This document shows, one piece after another, positions 1-8,653 of a DNA stretch of 64,000 nucleotides. Both the position numbers and the translations under genes were made by a program. Source of the stretch: DASQUK01 sp963756425 (lineage in GTDB: Bacteria; Actinomycetota; Acidimicrobiia; Acidimicrobiales; VFJN01); assembly GCA_963756425.1 (NCBI GenBank), contig CAVWNW010000018.1, positions 62,001-126,000 of the forward strand, in the 5' to 3' direction. The notes beneath the pieces were generated by a model. That model was given only the letters and a program-made list of their open reading frames with translations, was not told the DNA's origin and did not search any database. The stretch's first letter is position 1. The number at the start of each line of letters is the position of its first letter.

Positions 1-1407
1 GCCGTACGCCAGGTTCTCGCGCACGGTGCCCTGGAACAGGAACACGTCCTGGCCGACGTAGCCGACCGTGCGTCGCAGCTCGGCGAGCGGCACGTCGCGC
101 ACTTCGACGCCGTCGAGGGCGATGCGGCCGGCGTTGGCGTCGTAGAGCCGCAACAGCAGCTTCACCACCGTGGACTTGCCCGCCCCGGTCGCGCCGACGA
201 TGGCGTGGGTCTCGCCGGGCGGCACGACAAGGTCGAAGCCGTCGAGTACGGGCCGCGGGCGGCGGTCGGCGTCACCGTTGCCGGCGGCCGCTGACGACGG
301 CAGGGGTCCGTAGGCAAAGCGCACCGACTCGAAGCGCACCTCACCCAGGACAGGCGCGGGGAGGGCGTGGACGCCGTCGACGATGGTGGGATCGACAGCG
401 AGCAGGTCGAGGATGCGCCGTGTCGACGCCATCGCCCGCTGGTACAGATCGAATGTCTCGCCCAGCCGCGTCAGCGGCCACAGCAGCCGCTGCGTCATGT
501 ACACGAGGACCGAGAACACCCCGACCTCGAGGGTGCCGTTGAGGGCGGCCCGCCCGCCGATCAGCAGGGTCAGCGTGAAGGCGGCGAGGATCGCCAGCCG
601 GATGAGCGGGATGAACGCGGACGACAGCCGGATCGCCTCGCGGTTGGCCTCCCGGTACTCGCCGCTGGCGGCGGCAACCCGCTCCGACTCGCGTGCCTCG
701 GCGGTGAACGCACGGATGGTGGCGATGCCCGACACGTTGTTGGCGAGCAGCGCACCGAGGTCGCCGGCCGCCTGGCGGACGACGGCGTAGCGGGGTTCGA
801 GCCGGCGCTGGTAGCGGATCGACCCCCAGACGATGATCGGGATGGGCAGGAAAGCCACGACCCCCAGCACGGGATCGGCCACGAAGAACACCACGCCCAC
901 GAACACCACGTTGACCAACGTCCGCACCAGCTCGTTGGCGCCCACGTCGAGGAAGCGTTCGAGCTGGTTGACGTCGTCGTTGAGGATCGACAGCAGCCCA
1001 CCGGTGGACTGGTCCTCGAACCAGGCGAGCTCGAGCCGCTGGACGTGGCGGTAGGCGTCCATGCGGGCCTCGTGCTCGATTGTCTGCGCCAGGTTGCGCC
1101 ACAGCAGGTTCGCCACGAACTCGCTGGCGGACTCGATCAGCCACACCACCACGTTGATGACCGCCAGGAGGATGAGCTGGCCGAACCGGTCCTCGACGCC
1201 GAAGGCGGTGGCCACCAACGAGTCGTCCGCCCGCACCACGACGTCGACCGCGGCACCGATGAGCAACTCGGGCACGACGTCGGCGAGCTTGTTGAGCACG
1301 CTGAAGCCGGTGGCGGCCACGACCGTGCGGCGGTGCCCTCGGGCATAGCGCCACAGGCGGACCAGCGGCGGCGCCTCGACGGACGGATCTCGATGCCGGC
1401 GAAACAT
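1..1407 (-). CDS. ABC transporter, fused permease and ATPase (3' end outside window)
   Basis: This is a half-size ABC exporter with a membrane domain (about residues 15-320) followed by a nucleotide-binding domain, acting at the cytoplasmic membrane. The 469 visible codons are open to base 1. They include the loop-rich exporter-type membrane region (WFEDQSTGGLLSILNDDV near residue 125, typical of MsbA/multidrug exporters), Walker A GATGAGKST near residue 405 and a Q-loop (YVGQDVFLF). The ABC signature and Walker B lie beyond the window. The ATG at 1407 gives the expected hydrophilic N-terminus MFRRHRDPS. The substrate cannot be read from sequence. The membrane and nucleotide-binding domains of this family are well known; the exporter role is inferred. 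Confidence 0.9.
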   Translation of the reverse strand, partial: MFRRHRDPSVEAPPLVRLWRYARGHRRTVVAATGFSVLNKLADVVPELLIGAAVDVVVRADDSLVATAFGVEDRFGQLILLAVINVVVWLIESASEFVANLLWRNLAQTIEHEARMDAYRHVQRLELAWFEDQSTGGLLSILNDDVNQLERFLDVGANELVRTLVNVVFVGVVFFVADPVLGVVAFLPIPIIVWGSIRYQRRLEPRYAVVRQAAGDLGALLANNVSGIATIRAFTAEARESERVAAASGEYREANREAIRLSSAFIPLIRLAILAAFTLTLLIGGRAALNGTLEVGVFSVLVYMTQRLLWPLTRLGETFDLYQRAMASTRRILDLLAVDPTIVDGVHALPAPVLGEVRFESVRFAYGPLPSSAAAGNGDADRRPRPVLDGFDLVVPPGETHAIVGATGAGKSTVVKLLLRLYDANAGRIALDGVEVRDVPLAELRRTVGYVGQDVFLFQGTVRENLAYG

Positions 1408-1632
1408 AGGCGCCGAGGCTACGTTCCGATCCGTTCGCGAGAATCCCTCCGTGCGCGGGGCGATCGCCTTCACCACGACCGTGACCACCGACGGACGGCG
1501 CTGGCGCAGTTCCACCGGCGGGCGTACCTCCGTTGGATCGACGCCACCAAGCGGCGGCCCGACCTCCGGGCCGCCCGCATCGCCGAGATGGTCGAGCTCC
1601 TGCAGGCCGGCCACAAGCAACGTCCCGGCTGA
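1393..1632 (+). pseudogene. Possible YdeI/OmpD-associated family C-terminal remnant
   Basis: The last about 50 codons of this frame read like the C-terminus of the YdeI/OmpD-associated (bacteriocin-protection) family: a basic AQFHRRAYLRWIDATKRRP segment followed by an RIAEMVELLQAG helix. The rest of that family, about 130 residues, is missing. The upstream codons look like random high-GC sequence and overlap the divergent ABC transporter start. The only ATG in frame is at 1393, with no ribosome site. I therefore call it a gene fragment rather than a working gene. A short stand-alone protein is the alternative. Confidence 0.4.
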
Positions 1633-1711
1633 GGCGCGCTCGCTTCCGTTGACAACGACGCGCTGTTAGGGTTACCTAACCAGTCCCGCCTGATGGCGAG
1701 CTGATCGAGTC

Positions 1712-1741
1712 GGCCGGGAGGGCGCGGCGGCCCTCTCGGCC
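1712..1741. terminator. Hairpin between the YdeI fragment and zwf
   Basis: An inverted repeat with 11-bp arms (GGCCGGGAGGG at 1712-1722 and CCCTCTCGGCC at 1731-1741, one mismatch) encloses an 8-nt loop, just past the zwf stop codon at 1755. It has no T-tract, as is common for actinobacterial terminators. It would serve zwf, read leftward, and possibly the opposite strand. Confidence 0.5.
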
Positions 1742-1754
1742 GGCCGCCACGCCG

Positions 1755-3224
1755 TCAGGTCGTGCGCCACCCCCGCTCGAACGGCAGCCGCCAGGCATGG
1801 GGGGCGATCAGCTGGTGGATCGCGTTCGGTCCCCAGGACCCGGCGGGGTAGGCCCGCACCGGCGGCGGGTCCTCGAGCAGCGGGGTCGAGAGCGCCCACA
1901 GCCGCTCGATGCCCTCGGCGGTCGTGAACAGGGTGTGGTCGCCGACCATCGCGTCGTAGACCAGCCGCTCGTAGGCCTCCAGGATGTCGTCCTCCCGTCC
2001 GGTCTCGTGGAGCGCGAACTGCAGGCTCAGCTTGTCGAGTTTCATGCCGGGGCCGGGTCGCTTGCCGTAGAACGACAGCGAGAGCTTGGCGGAGTCGGCG
2101 AGGTCGAACGTCAGGTGATCAGGGCCCTGCCTGCCCACACCGGATCCGTGCGGGAACATGCTCTTCGGTGGCTCCCGGAACGCGATGGAGATGATGCGCG
2201 CCCCCTCCGCCATGCGCTTGCCCGTCCGCAAGAAGAACGGCACGCCCGCCCAGCGCCAGTTGTCGATGTCGCAGCGCAGCGCGACGAACGTCTCGGTCTC
2301 GGAGTCCGGCGCCACGCCCGGCTCGTCGCGATAGCCCTGGTACTGGCCCCGCACCACCATCTCCGGATGGATCGGCCGCAGCGAGCGGAAGACCTTGTTC
2401 TTCTCCTCGCTGATCGCTCCCGGCGCCAGCTCGGTCGGGGGCTCCATGGCCATGAACGCCAGCACCTGGAACAGGTGCGTCACCACCATGTCCCTATAGG
2501 CGCCGGTCTGCTCGTAGAAGGCGATGCGAGGGCCGATCGAGAGCGTCTCCGGTACGTCGATCTGCACGTGATCGATGTGGACCCGGTTCCAGATCGGCTC
2601 GAACAGGCCGTTGGCGAAGCGGAACGCGAGGATGTTCAGCGCCGCTTCCTTGCCCAAGAAGTGGTCGATCCGGAAGATCTGCTCCTCGGTGAACGTCTCG
2701 TGCAGCGAATTGTTGAGCTCCTGCGCGCTGGCGAGGTCGGTGCCGAACGGCTTCTCCATGATGATCCGAGCCCGATCGACGAGCCCCGCCTCGCCCAGCA
2801 GCCGCACCACCGGCAGGGCCGAGGCAGGAGGAACGCTCAGGTAGTGAAGCAGTCGGCAGGCCCCACCCAGCTCCGCCTCGGCCGCCGCCACCGCCCGCGC
2901 CAAACCCTCGGCCCCCGCGGACTGGCTGACGTAACTGAGCTGACTCTGGAACGCCGCCCACCGGTCGTCGCTGATCTCGTGGCGCGAGAACTTCTCACAG
3001 GACCGGTGCGCGAGGTCCCGGAACGCGTCGTCGTCGAGCTCGTCGAGCGAGGTCCCCACGATCCGGCACTCGGGCACCAGGCCAGCCATCGACAAGTGGA
3101 GCAGCCCCGGCAGAAGCTTGCGCCGCGCCAGGTCACCCGTAGCACCGAACAGCACGATCACGTGCGGCCGCAACGGCGACATCAACTCCGAGTCGATGTC
3201 ATGCGGTTCCGCGCGGATGGACAC
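1755..3224 (-). CDS. zwf: Glucose-6-phosphate dehydrogenase
   Basis: This enzyme oxidises glucose 6-phosphate to 6-phosphogluconolactone with NAD(P)+, the first step of the oxidative pentose phosphate pathway, in the cytoplasm. The 489 residues match the family length. The dinucleotide-binding FGATGDLARRK motif lies near residues 26-36, EKPFGTD at about 157-163, and the active-site signature RIDHFLGKE at about 185-193. I chose the GTG at 3224 because GGGAGG lies 5 nt upstream; a GTG at 3245 would add seven residues. It stands alone rather than beside tkt, tal or opcA as in many actinobacteria, and is divergent from the dioxygenase gene. Confidence 0.97.
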   Translation of the reverse strand: MSIRAEPHDIDSELMSPLRPHVIVLFGATGDLARRKLLPGLLHLSMAGLVPECRIVGTSLDELDDDAFRDLAHRSCEKFSRHEISDDRWAAFQSQLSYVSQSAGAEGLARAVAAAEAELGGACRLLHYLSVPPASALPVVRLLGEAGLVDRARIIMEKPFGTDLASAQELNNSLHETFTEEQIFRIDHFLGKEAALNILAFRFANGLFEPIWNRVHIDHVQIDVPETLSIGPRIAFYEQTGAYRDMVVTHLFQVLAFMAMEPPTELAPGAISEEKNKVFRSLRPIHPEMVVRGQYQGYRDEPGVAPDSETETFVALRCDIDNWRWAGVPFFLRTGKRMAEGARIISIAFREPPKSMFPHGSGVGRQGPDHLTFDLADSAKLSLSFYGKRPGPGMKLDKLSLQFALHETGREDDILEAYERLVYDAMVGDHTLFTTAEGIERLWALSTPLLEDPPPVRAYPAGSWGPNAIHQLIAPHAWRLPFERGWRTT

Positions 3225-3313
3225 CTTGGCCTCCCGTACCCGCACGCGAGGGTAGACGTCGGCCGTGGCCCGTGCGTGAGCTGGACGTGAACGGTGGGGC
3301 TACCGTCCTGGAC

Positions 3314-4141
3314 GTGACCCTGCAACGCCTAGGGCCGGATGCCACCGTGGACGACCTGGGCGGGTCGCTCGACGAGCACGGCTACGCGCTGGTCGAGGAC
3401 GTTCTGTCACCGGATGACGTCGAGGCCCGGCGGGCCGCCCTGGCCGACCTCTTCACCGCCACGCCCAGGGGCCGGAACTTCTTCGAGGGCTTCCACACCC
3501 AGCGCGTCTACGCCGTGTTCGCCAAGACCCGTGCGTTCGACGACCTCGCCCTCCATCCCCTGCTGCGCACGGCGCTAGACCGGGCCCTGGGCGAGCACTA
3601 CCAGCTCTCGGCGCCGGTGGCGCTGCAGATCGGGCCCGGCGAGAAGGCGCAGGTCCTCCATCGCGACGAGGACATCTATCCCCTGCCGCGCCCTCACGCG
3701 CCCGTGGTGGTGAACAGCATGTGGGCGCTGTGCGATTTCACCGAGGCGAACGGCGCCACGCGCCTGATTCCGGGTAGCCACCGCTGGGATCCCGACCGTC
3801 GGCCCGATGAACACGAGGTCGTGCAGGCCACGATGCCCGCGGGCTCGATGCTCGTCTACCTCGGTGGGCTGGTCCACGGTGGCGGGGCCAACACGACCGG
3901 CTCCCCCCGCCCGGCCATGCTCCTGGAGTACGTCGTCTCGTGGTTGCGGCCCCAGGAGACGCAGCTGGTCGCGGTGCCGCCGCAGATCGTGCGCACCCTG
4001 CCGGAACGCCTCCAGGAACTGCTGGGCTACAACGTCTACCCGCCGTTCCTCGGCTACGTCGACGGGCGCCACCCGCGCCGGATCCTCGACGGGGAGGCGG
4101 AACCCACGGTCGACCCATTGCGCCAAATCACGCCCAACTGA
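3314..4141 (+). CDS. Phytanoyl-CoA dioxygenase (PhyH) family protein
   Basis: This is a predicted Fe(II)/2-oxoglutarate-dependent oxygenase, a soluble cytoplasmic enzyme whose substrate is unknown. The facial-triad motif H-x-D (LHRDED, about residues 116-118) is followed about 70 residues later by the distal histidine in GGLVHGGGANTT. An arginine in GSPRPAML probably binds 2-oxoglutarate. The GTG at 3314 starts just before the conserved helix DDLGGSLDEHGYALVEDVL; a GTG at 3272 would add 14 residues but would crowd the divergent zwf promoter. The next gene begins 27 bp downstream on the same strand. Family assignment is firm; the reaction is not known. Confidence 0.9.
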   Translation: MTLQRLGPDATVDDLGGSLDEHGYALVEDVLSPDDVEARRAALADLFTATPRGRNFFEGFHTQRVYAVFAKTRAFDDLALHPLLRTALDRALGEHYQLSAPVALQIGPGEKAQVLHRDEDIYPLPRPHAPVVVNSMWALCDFTEANGATRLIPGSHRWDPDRRPDEHEVVQATMPAGSMLVYLGGLVHGGGANTTGSPRPAMLLEYVVSWLRPQETQLVAVPPQIVRTLPERLQELLGYNVYPPFLGYVDGRHPRRILDGEAEPTVDPLRQITPN

Positions 4142-4168
4142 TCCACGAATGTCGGGCAGCATGGGCGG

Positions 4169-5890
4169 GTGACCGACACCATCCGCTCCATCGCCGACGA
4201 GTACTGGGAGGCCAAGCTCGAGGCCAGCCCGCTGTTCGCCTCGTTCCTCGGCGATCATCGCTACGACGACCGCGCCGACGACCTGTCGGCCGAGGAGGAG
4301 CGCCGGCTGCGATCGGTGTGGGCCGGGCTGCGCGAGCGAGCCGCCGCCGTCTCCAGCGGGAACGGCGAGCTCGACGAGACCGACCGCGCGTCACGCGACC
4401 TCCTGGTCCAGGAGCTCGACGACTCCGTGCGCGCCATCGACCTGCGTCTCGCCGAGCTGACGTCCGACCAGATGCAGGGGATCCACGCCGACCTGCTGAT
4501 CACGGCGGCGCAACTGCAGGCTCCCGACCCCGAGCACGCCGACATGGCGCTGACGCGCGCCCGCCTGTTCGGGCGCATGCTCGACCAGGCCACCGACCGT
4601 TACCGGGAGGGGCTGGCCGCAGGGCGCACGCCCGTCCGCATCAACGTCGAGCGATCGATCAACCAGGTGGACGGCTACCTGGCCTCGCCCCTCGCGTCCG
4701 ATCCCTTCGCCAACCTCGCCGGTCCGGACGGCTGGGACGGCCTCGATTCCTGGCGGGGCCAGCTCACCGACATCGTCCGCGATGACCTACGGCCGGCCTT
4801 CGCCCGATACCGGGATGCCCTGCGCGACGAGCTCTTGCCGGCCGCCCGCCCCGACGACCGCCCCGGGCTCCGGTGGCTCGACGACGGCGCCGAGCTGTAC
4901 CAGGCGCTGATCGAGCTCCATACCGGCTTGCCGCTCTCGCCCGACGAGCTGCACGCCATCGGCATGGCCGAGGCCACCGAGTCGCTGCCGGCCGAGTACG
5001 CAGAGGTGGGTAGCCGCGAGTTCGGCACCGGCGATCTGGCCGAGATCTTCGGGCGCCTGCTCGACGATCCGGACCTGCGCTACCGCGACGCCGACCAGAT
5101 CATGGGCCACGCCACCGGGTGCTTCGATGCTGCTCGGGCCGCGATGGGCGACTGGTTCGGCATCCTCCCGGAGGCGCCGTGCGTGCTGGAGCCGGTGCCG
5201 GAGTACCTGGCGGCCGACTCCCCCGCCGCGTACTACTCGCCCCCGGCGCCCGACGGCAGCCGCCCCGGCGAGTACTTCGTGAACCTGTACGAGCCGACCA
5301 AGCGCGGCCGGGCCGAGACGGCGTCGATCGCGTACCACGAAGCCATCCCCGGCCATCACCTCCAGCTCGCCATCGCCTCGGAGCGCACTGACCTCCCGGC
5401 GTTCCGCCGACTGTCGTGGGGCCACACCGCGTTCGTCGAGGGTTGGGCGCTCTACACGGAGCGGCTGGCAGACGAGATGGGCCTCTACGGGAGCGACCTC
5501 GACCGGCTCGGCATGCTGGCCAGCGACTCGTGGCGGGCCTGCCGCCTGGTCGTCGACACCGGGCTGCACGCGATGGGCTGGACCCGCCAGCAGGCCATCG
5601 ACTTCATGAACGCCCATGCTCCGGTGAGTCGTGAGGAGATCGTCGTCGAGGTGGACCGCTACATCGGCATGCCCGGGCAGGCGCTGGCCTACAAGGTGGG
5701 CCAGCGCGAGATCCTCCGGCTGCGCGACCAGGCCCGGGCTGCGTGGGGCCCGGACTTCGACATCAAGGCCTTCCACGACACTGTGCTCGGCGGCGCCACC
5801 ATCAGCCTGCGGGTGTTGCGCGAGCGCGTGGGCGCGTGGTCCGCGGGCGGTCAGGCTCCGGGGGCCGTACCGGGCACGGCCTCGCCATAG
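4169..5890 (+). CDS. DUF885 family protein, probable zinc metallopeptidase
   Basis: The 573 residues cover a complete DUF885 protein, a mostly helical family thought to be metallopeptidases. The key motif HEAIPGHH, an HEXXH-like zinc site, lies near residues 390-397 inside TASIAYHEAIPGHHLQ. Further conserved blocks are SWGHTAFVEGWALYTE and the C-terminal YIGMPGQALAYKVGQ. No signal peptide is visible, so it is probably cytoplasmic. The GTG at 4169 is followed directly by a family-like N-terminus, but the ribosome site is weak. Its 3' end overlaps the convergent aquaporin gene by 40 bp, so their transcripts must overlap. Substrate unknown. Confidence 0.9.
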   Translation: MTDTIRSIADEYWEAKLEASPLFASFLGDHRYDDRADDLSAEEERRLRSVWAGLRERAAAVSSGNGELDETDRASRDLLVQELDDSVRAIDLRLAELTSDQMQGIHADLLITAAQLQAPDPEHADMALTRARLFGRMLDQATDRYREGLAAGRTPVRINVERSINQVDGYLASPLASDPFANLAGPDGWDGLDSWRGQLTDIVRDDLRPAFARYRDALRDELLPAARPDDRPGLRWLDDGAELYQALIELHTGLPLSPDELHAIGMAEATESLPAEYAEVGSREFGTGDLAEIFGRLLDDPDLRYRDADQIMGHATGCFDAARAAMGDWFGILPEAPCVLEPVPEYLAADSPAAYYSPPAPDGSRPGEYFVNLYEPTKRGRAETASIAYHEAIPGHHLQLAIASERTDLPAFRRLSWGHTAFVEGWALYTERLADEMGLYGSDLDRLGMLASDSWRACRLVVDTGLHAMGWTRQQAIDFMNAHAPVSREEIVVEVDRYIGMPGQALAYKVGQREILRLRDQARAAWGPDFDIKAFHDTVLGGATISLRVLRERVGAWSAGGQAPGAVPGTASP

Positions 5891-6612
5891 CCGGTCTCGG
5901 TCTCCGCCCGCTCCTCGATCACGTAGTGGTGGACCAGGCCGGCGATCACGCCGCCGAGGATGGGCGCGACCCAGAACATCCACAGCTGCGTGAGCGCCCA
6001 GTCGCCCACGAACACGGCCGGGCCGGTGGAGCGGGCGGGGTTCACCGACGTGTTCGTGACCGGGATGCTGATCAGGTGGACCAGCGTGAGGGCCAGCCCG
6101 ATCGCCAACGGGGCGAAGCTCCTCAGCGCATCCCGGCCGGTCACGCCGAGCACGATCAGCACGAAGAAGAACGTCATCACCACCTCGGTGAGGAAGCACG
6201 CGCCCCAGTTGTAGAGACCGGGTGAGTGGTCGGCGAAGCCGTTGGCGGCGAGGCCGCTCTCGTCGACGCTGAAGCCGTCGACGCCGTTGGCGATGACGAC
6301 GACGATGGCGGCGGCCACGATGGCGCCGATGACCTGGGCGACGATGTAGATCACCGCGACGCGGCCGTCGATGCGCCGGGCGGTGAGGACGCCGAGCGTG
6401 ATGGCGGGGTTGAAGTGGCCGCCGCTGATGTGCCCCAGGGCGTAGGCGCCGGTGACCACCGTGAGGCCGAAGGCCAGCGACACGCCGACGAGCCCGATGC
6501 CGAGGTTGGTGTCGGGCATGAAGTTGGAGGCAAGGACCGCGCTGCCGACCCCACCCAGGACCAGCCACAGGGTCCCGAGGAACTCGGCGATCACCTCGCG
6601 GGAGAGATCCAT
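5851..6612 (-). CDS. aqpZ: Aquaporin Z-type water channel
   Basis: This is a major intrinsic protein of the cytoplasmic membrane, 253 residues with six membrane helices and two re-entrant loops. The two NPA boxes are present: GGHFNPAIT near residue 66 and TSVNPARSTGPA near residue 187. The arginine after the second NPA and the length fit a water-selective aquaporin rather than a glycerol facilitator. The start at 6612 is well supported by GGAGG 5 nt upstream. The acidic C-terminal tail overlaps the convergent DUF885 gene. Water selectivity is inferred from family features. Confidence 0.93.
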   Translation of the reverse strand: MDLSREVIAEFLGTLWLVLGGVGSAVLASNFMPDTNLGIGLVGVSLAFGLTVVTGAYALGHISGGHFNPAITLGVLTARRIDGRVAVIYIVAQVIGAIVAAAIVVVIANGVDGFSVDESGLAANGFADHSPGLYNWGACFLTEVVMTFFFVLIVLGVTGRDALRSFAPLAIGLALTLVHLISIPVTNTSVNPARSTGPAVFVGDWALTQLWMFWVAPILGGVIAGLVHHYVIEERAETETGYGEAVPGTAPGA

Positions 6613-6705
6613 CTGCGCCTCCGTTGGTCACTCGTGAGGACTTCGGCGGAGCGTAGGGCCACCGTCCACGCCGGACGGGGATGCCCATCTGTACTGTCGG
6701 GACGG

Positions 6706-7968
6706 ATGAAGACCCGCGCCCGGGCCCGTGCGGCGCGCTGGCTGACCCTCGCCGTGGTCGTCGCCGGCGCCCTTGCCGTGCTGGGTCTCGTCACCTACTG
6801 GCCGACCGGCGACGCGCCCGAACTGCCGCCACAACCCAACACCTACGTCGACGCCACCGTCACGGGCGTCGCCACCGAGGGCTGTGACGACTTCGAGACC
6901 GGTGCCACGACGTCGTGCCAGGTCGTCAGCGCCCGGCTCACTTCCGGGCCCGACGACGGCGACCAGATCGAGTTCCAGGTGCGCTCGACCGAGTTCAGCG
7001 TGCCGGAGCTCGAGGAGGGCGACGAGGTCGTCCTCCTCGACGTGGCCACGTCCCCGCCCGAGTTCCGCTACTCGTTCTCCGACTTCCAGCGTCGGACGCC
7101 CCTGCTGTTGCTGGTCGCCGCCTTCGTCGTGGTGGTCATCCTCTTCGGCCGCTTCCAAGGTGTGCGCGCCCTGCTGGGCTTGGTGGCCAGTGGCGCCGTG
7201 CTCCTGGCATTTGTCGTGCCAGCCCTGCTGCGGGACTCGCCGGCGTTTGGGGTGGCGCTCACGGGGGCGGCGGCCATCGCCTTCATCGCCCTGTACCTGG
7301 CGCATGGCTTCAGACTCGGCACCACGGTGGCGCTGGCGGGCACGCTCGTCGCGCTGGCGATCACCAGCGCGCTGGCCCTTCTGGTGGTGACCGTCACCCA
7401 CCTCACGGGCCTGGCCGACAACAGCGCCCAGGTGCTGCGGGTGACCGCCTCGGCCCTCGACCTGCGTGGCCTGCTGGTGGCCGGGATCGTGGTCGGCGCG
7501 CTGGGTGTATTGGACGACGTCACGGTGAGCCAGGTCTCGATCGTCGCTGCGCTGCGGCGGGCCAATCCGGGCCTGGGCTCGCGGCTGCTCTACCGCGAGG
7601 CGATGAGCGTCGGGCGGGACCACGTCGCCTCGACGGTCAACACGCTCGTGCTGGCGTACGCCGGCGCCTCGCTGCCGCTGCTGCTGTTCTTCACGCAGGG
7701 AGACCAGCCCGTGGAGCGGCTGCTCACGAGCGAGCTGATCGCCGTCGAGATCGTGCGCATGCTGGTGGGGTCCATCGGACTGGTGGCGTCCGTGCCGATC
7801 ACGACCGCCCTCGCCGCACTGGTGATGGGGGCCGGCCGCGCGGAAGCGGACGACGACCTCCTCTGGCCGACCGACGGCGACACGTTCGACCGCCCGACAC
7901 CCGTACCCGCCGGGCCGCATGCTCCGTCGGGGGACGGCGGAGCCGACGACGACGACGCTTCTGGCTGA
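6706..7968 (+). CDS. YibE/F-like membrane protein
   Basis: This 420-residue integral membrane protein matches the YibE/F-like family: one N-terminal membrane helix, an extracytoplasmic β-rich domain (about residues 45-130, with a CDDFETGATTSC pair of cysteines) and then a block of about seven membrane helices. Conserved pieces include GVLDDVTVSQVSIVAAL and GRDHVASTVNTLVLAYAGASLP. The function of the family is unknown; a transport role is often guessed. The ATG at 6706 gives a clean MKTRAR start with a positively charged head. There is no clear ribosome site and only about 90 bp to the divergent aqpZ, so a leaderless message is possible. Confidence 0.88.
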   Translation: MKTRARARAARWLTLAVVVAGALAVLGLVTYWPTGDAPELPPQPNTYVDATVTGVATEGCDDFETGATTSCQVVSARLTSGPDDGDQIEFQVRSTEFSVPELEEGDEVVLLDVATSPPEFRYSFSDFQRRTPLLLLVAAFVVVVILFGRFQGVRALLGLVASGAVLLAFVVPALLRDSPAFGVALTGAAAIAFIALYLAHGFRLGTTVALAGTLVALAITSALALLVVTVTHLTGLADNSAQVLRVTASALDLRGLLVAGIVVGALGVLDDVTVSQVSIVAALRRANPGLGSRLLYREAMSVGRDHVASTVNTLVLAYAGASLPLLLFFTQGDQPVERLLTSELIAVEIVRMLVGSIGLVASVPITTALAALVMGAGRAEADDDLLWPTDGDTFDRPTPVPAGPHAPSGDGGADDDDASG

Positions 7969-8005
7969 GGCGGCCGCGGGCGGGCGGGGCCGTATCCTCC
8001 GGCCG

Positions 8006-8365
8006 GTGCCCCCACGACACCCGCTGCTCTCCGCACTGGAGCCGGTCGCCGAAGCCCTCGGCGCCACGCTGGTGCCGCCGTCGCGCCTGGCGGCCGGGGA
8101 CATCCCGCTGCGCTGGGACGACCAACTCCTCGGGGGCCTCCGCCTTCCGGGTGTGCGCGGCGCACTCGATCGGATGATCGCCGCGGTGGAGTCGGAGCTC
8201 GGGGCTCCGCTGGCCAGCCTGTCGCGGGTGGACAAGCAGCGGGCGGTCCGGCTGCTCGACGATCGCGGTGCGTTCCAGCTGCGCCGGTCCGTCGAGGAGG
8301 TCGCCGACGCCCTAGGGGTGAGCCGCTTCACCGTGTACAACTACCTGAATGCCGAGGGGCGCTGA
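8006..8365 (+). CDS. YheO-type helix-turn-helix protein
   Basis: A 119-residue protein whose C-terminal half matches the HTH domain of YheO-like regulators: DKQRAVRLLDDRGAFQLR followed by the helix-turn-helix VEEVADALGVSRFTVYNYL (about residues 94-112). YheO proteins usually carry an N-terminal PAS-like sensor. Here that region is only about 60 residues and shows no clear PAS fold. The GTG at 8006 was chosen because upstream codons are low-quality high-GC sequence and overlap the yibE/F end. It is followed 6 bp later by the thiamine-binding protein gene. It is the nearest DNA-binding protein to the purine catabolism island, but no link is shown. Confidence 0.72.
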   Translation: MPPRHPLLSALEPVAEALGATLVPPSRLAAGDIPLRWDDQLLGGLRLPGVRGALDRMIAAVESELGAPLASLSRVDKQRAVRLLDDRGAFQLRRSVEEVADALGVSRFTVYNYLNAEGR

Positions 8366-8371
8366 CCTCCG

Positions 8372-8605
8372 ATGGCGCTGACGGTCGAGTTCACGGTCGA
8401 ACCCTTCGTGGCGGGCGAGCCGGGGCCCCACGTGCAGGCGGCGATCGAGGCCGCTCGCCGGTCGGGCCTCGTCGTCGACGTCGGCCCGTTCGGCACCTCG
8501 GTGTCCGGTGACGACGACCGGGTGCTCGACGCCGTCGATGCCGTTGTGCGCGCCGCCGTCCGGGCCGGCGCGTCACGGGTCTCCCTGCAGCTCGCGCGCG
8601 CCTAG
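8372..8605 (+). CDS. Thiamine-binding protein (MTH1187/DUF77 family)
   Basis: A 77-residue ferredoxin-like protein of the MTH1187/YkoF thiamine-binding family. The family signature runs from HVQAAIEAARRSGLVVDVGP to the glycine-rich PFGTSVSG and ends with a RAGASRVSLQL strand. Family members bind thiamine or related molecules as oligomers in the cytoplasm; their exact role is unclear. The start ATG is 6 bp after the HTH gene stop, so the two are probably one transcript. Confidence 0.8.
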   Translation: MALTVEFTVEPFVAGEPGPHVQAAIEAARRSGLVVDVGPFGTSVSGDDDRVLDAVDAVVRAAVRAGASRVSLQLARA

Positions 8606-8653
8606 CGCCTCGCAGGTGACGGCGCAGCAGCGCCGGCGGGCTCGCGCTCGTCG

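Noticed and set aside
1665..1680. GTTAGGGTTACCTAAC resembling an IdeR/DtxR iron box
   Set aside because: Its arms match only partly, and no gene starts downstream of it at a sensible distance in either direction. It lies between a gene fragment and the zwf stop.
1797..3290. Long open frame on the plus strand opposite zwf
   Set aside because: It is a shadow of the clear zwf gene, rich in Arg, Gly, Val and Glu without motifs. High G+C makes such opposite frames common.
4787..6688. Minus-strand frame of about 630 codons opposite DUF885 and aqpZ
   Set aside because: Its composition is a mirror of the real genes and it has no motif; aqpZ and DUF885 are both firm.
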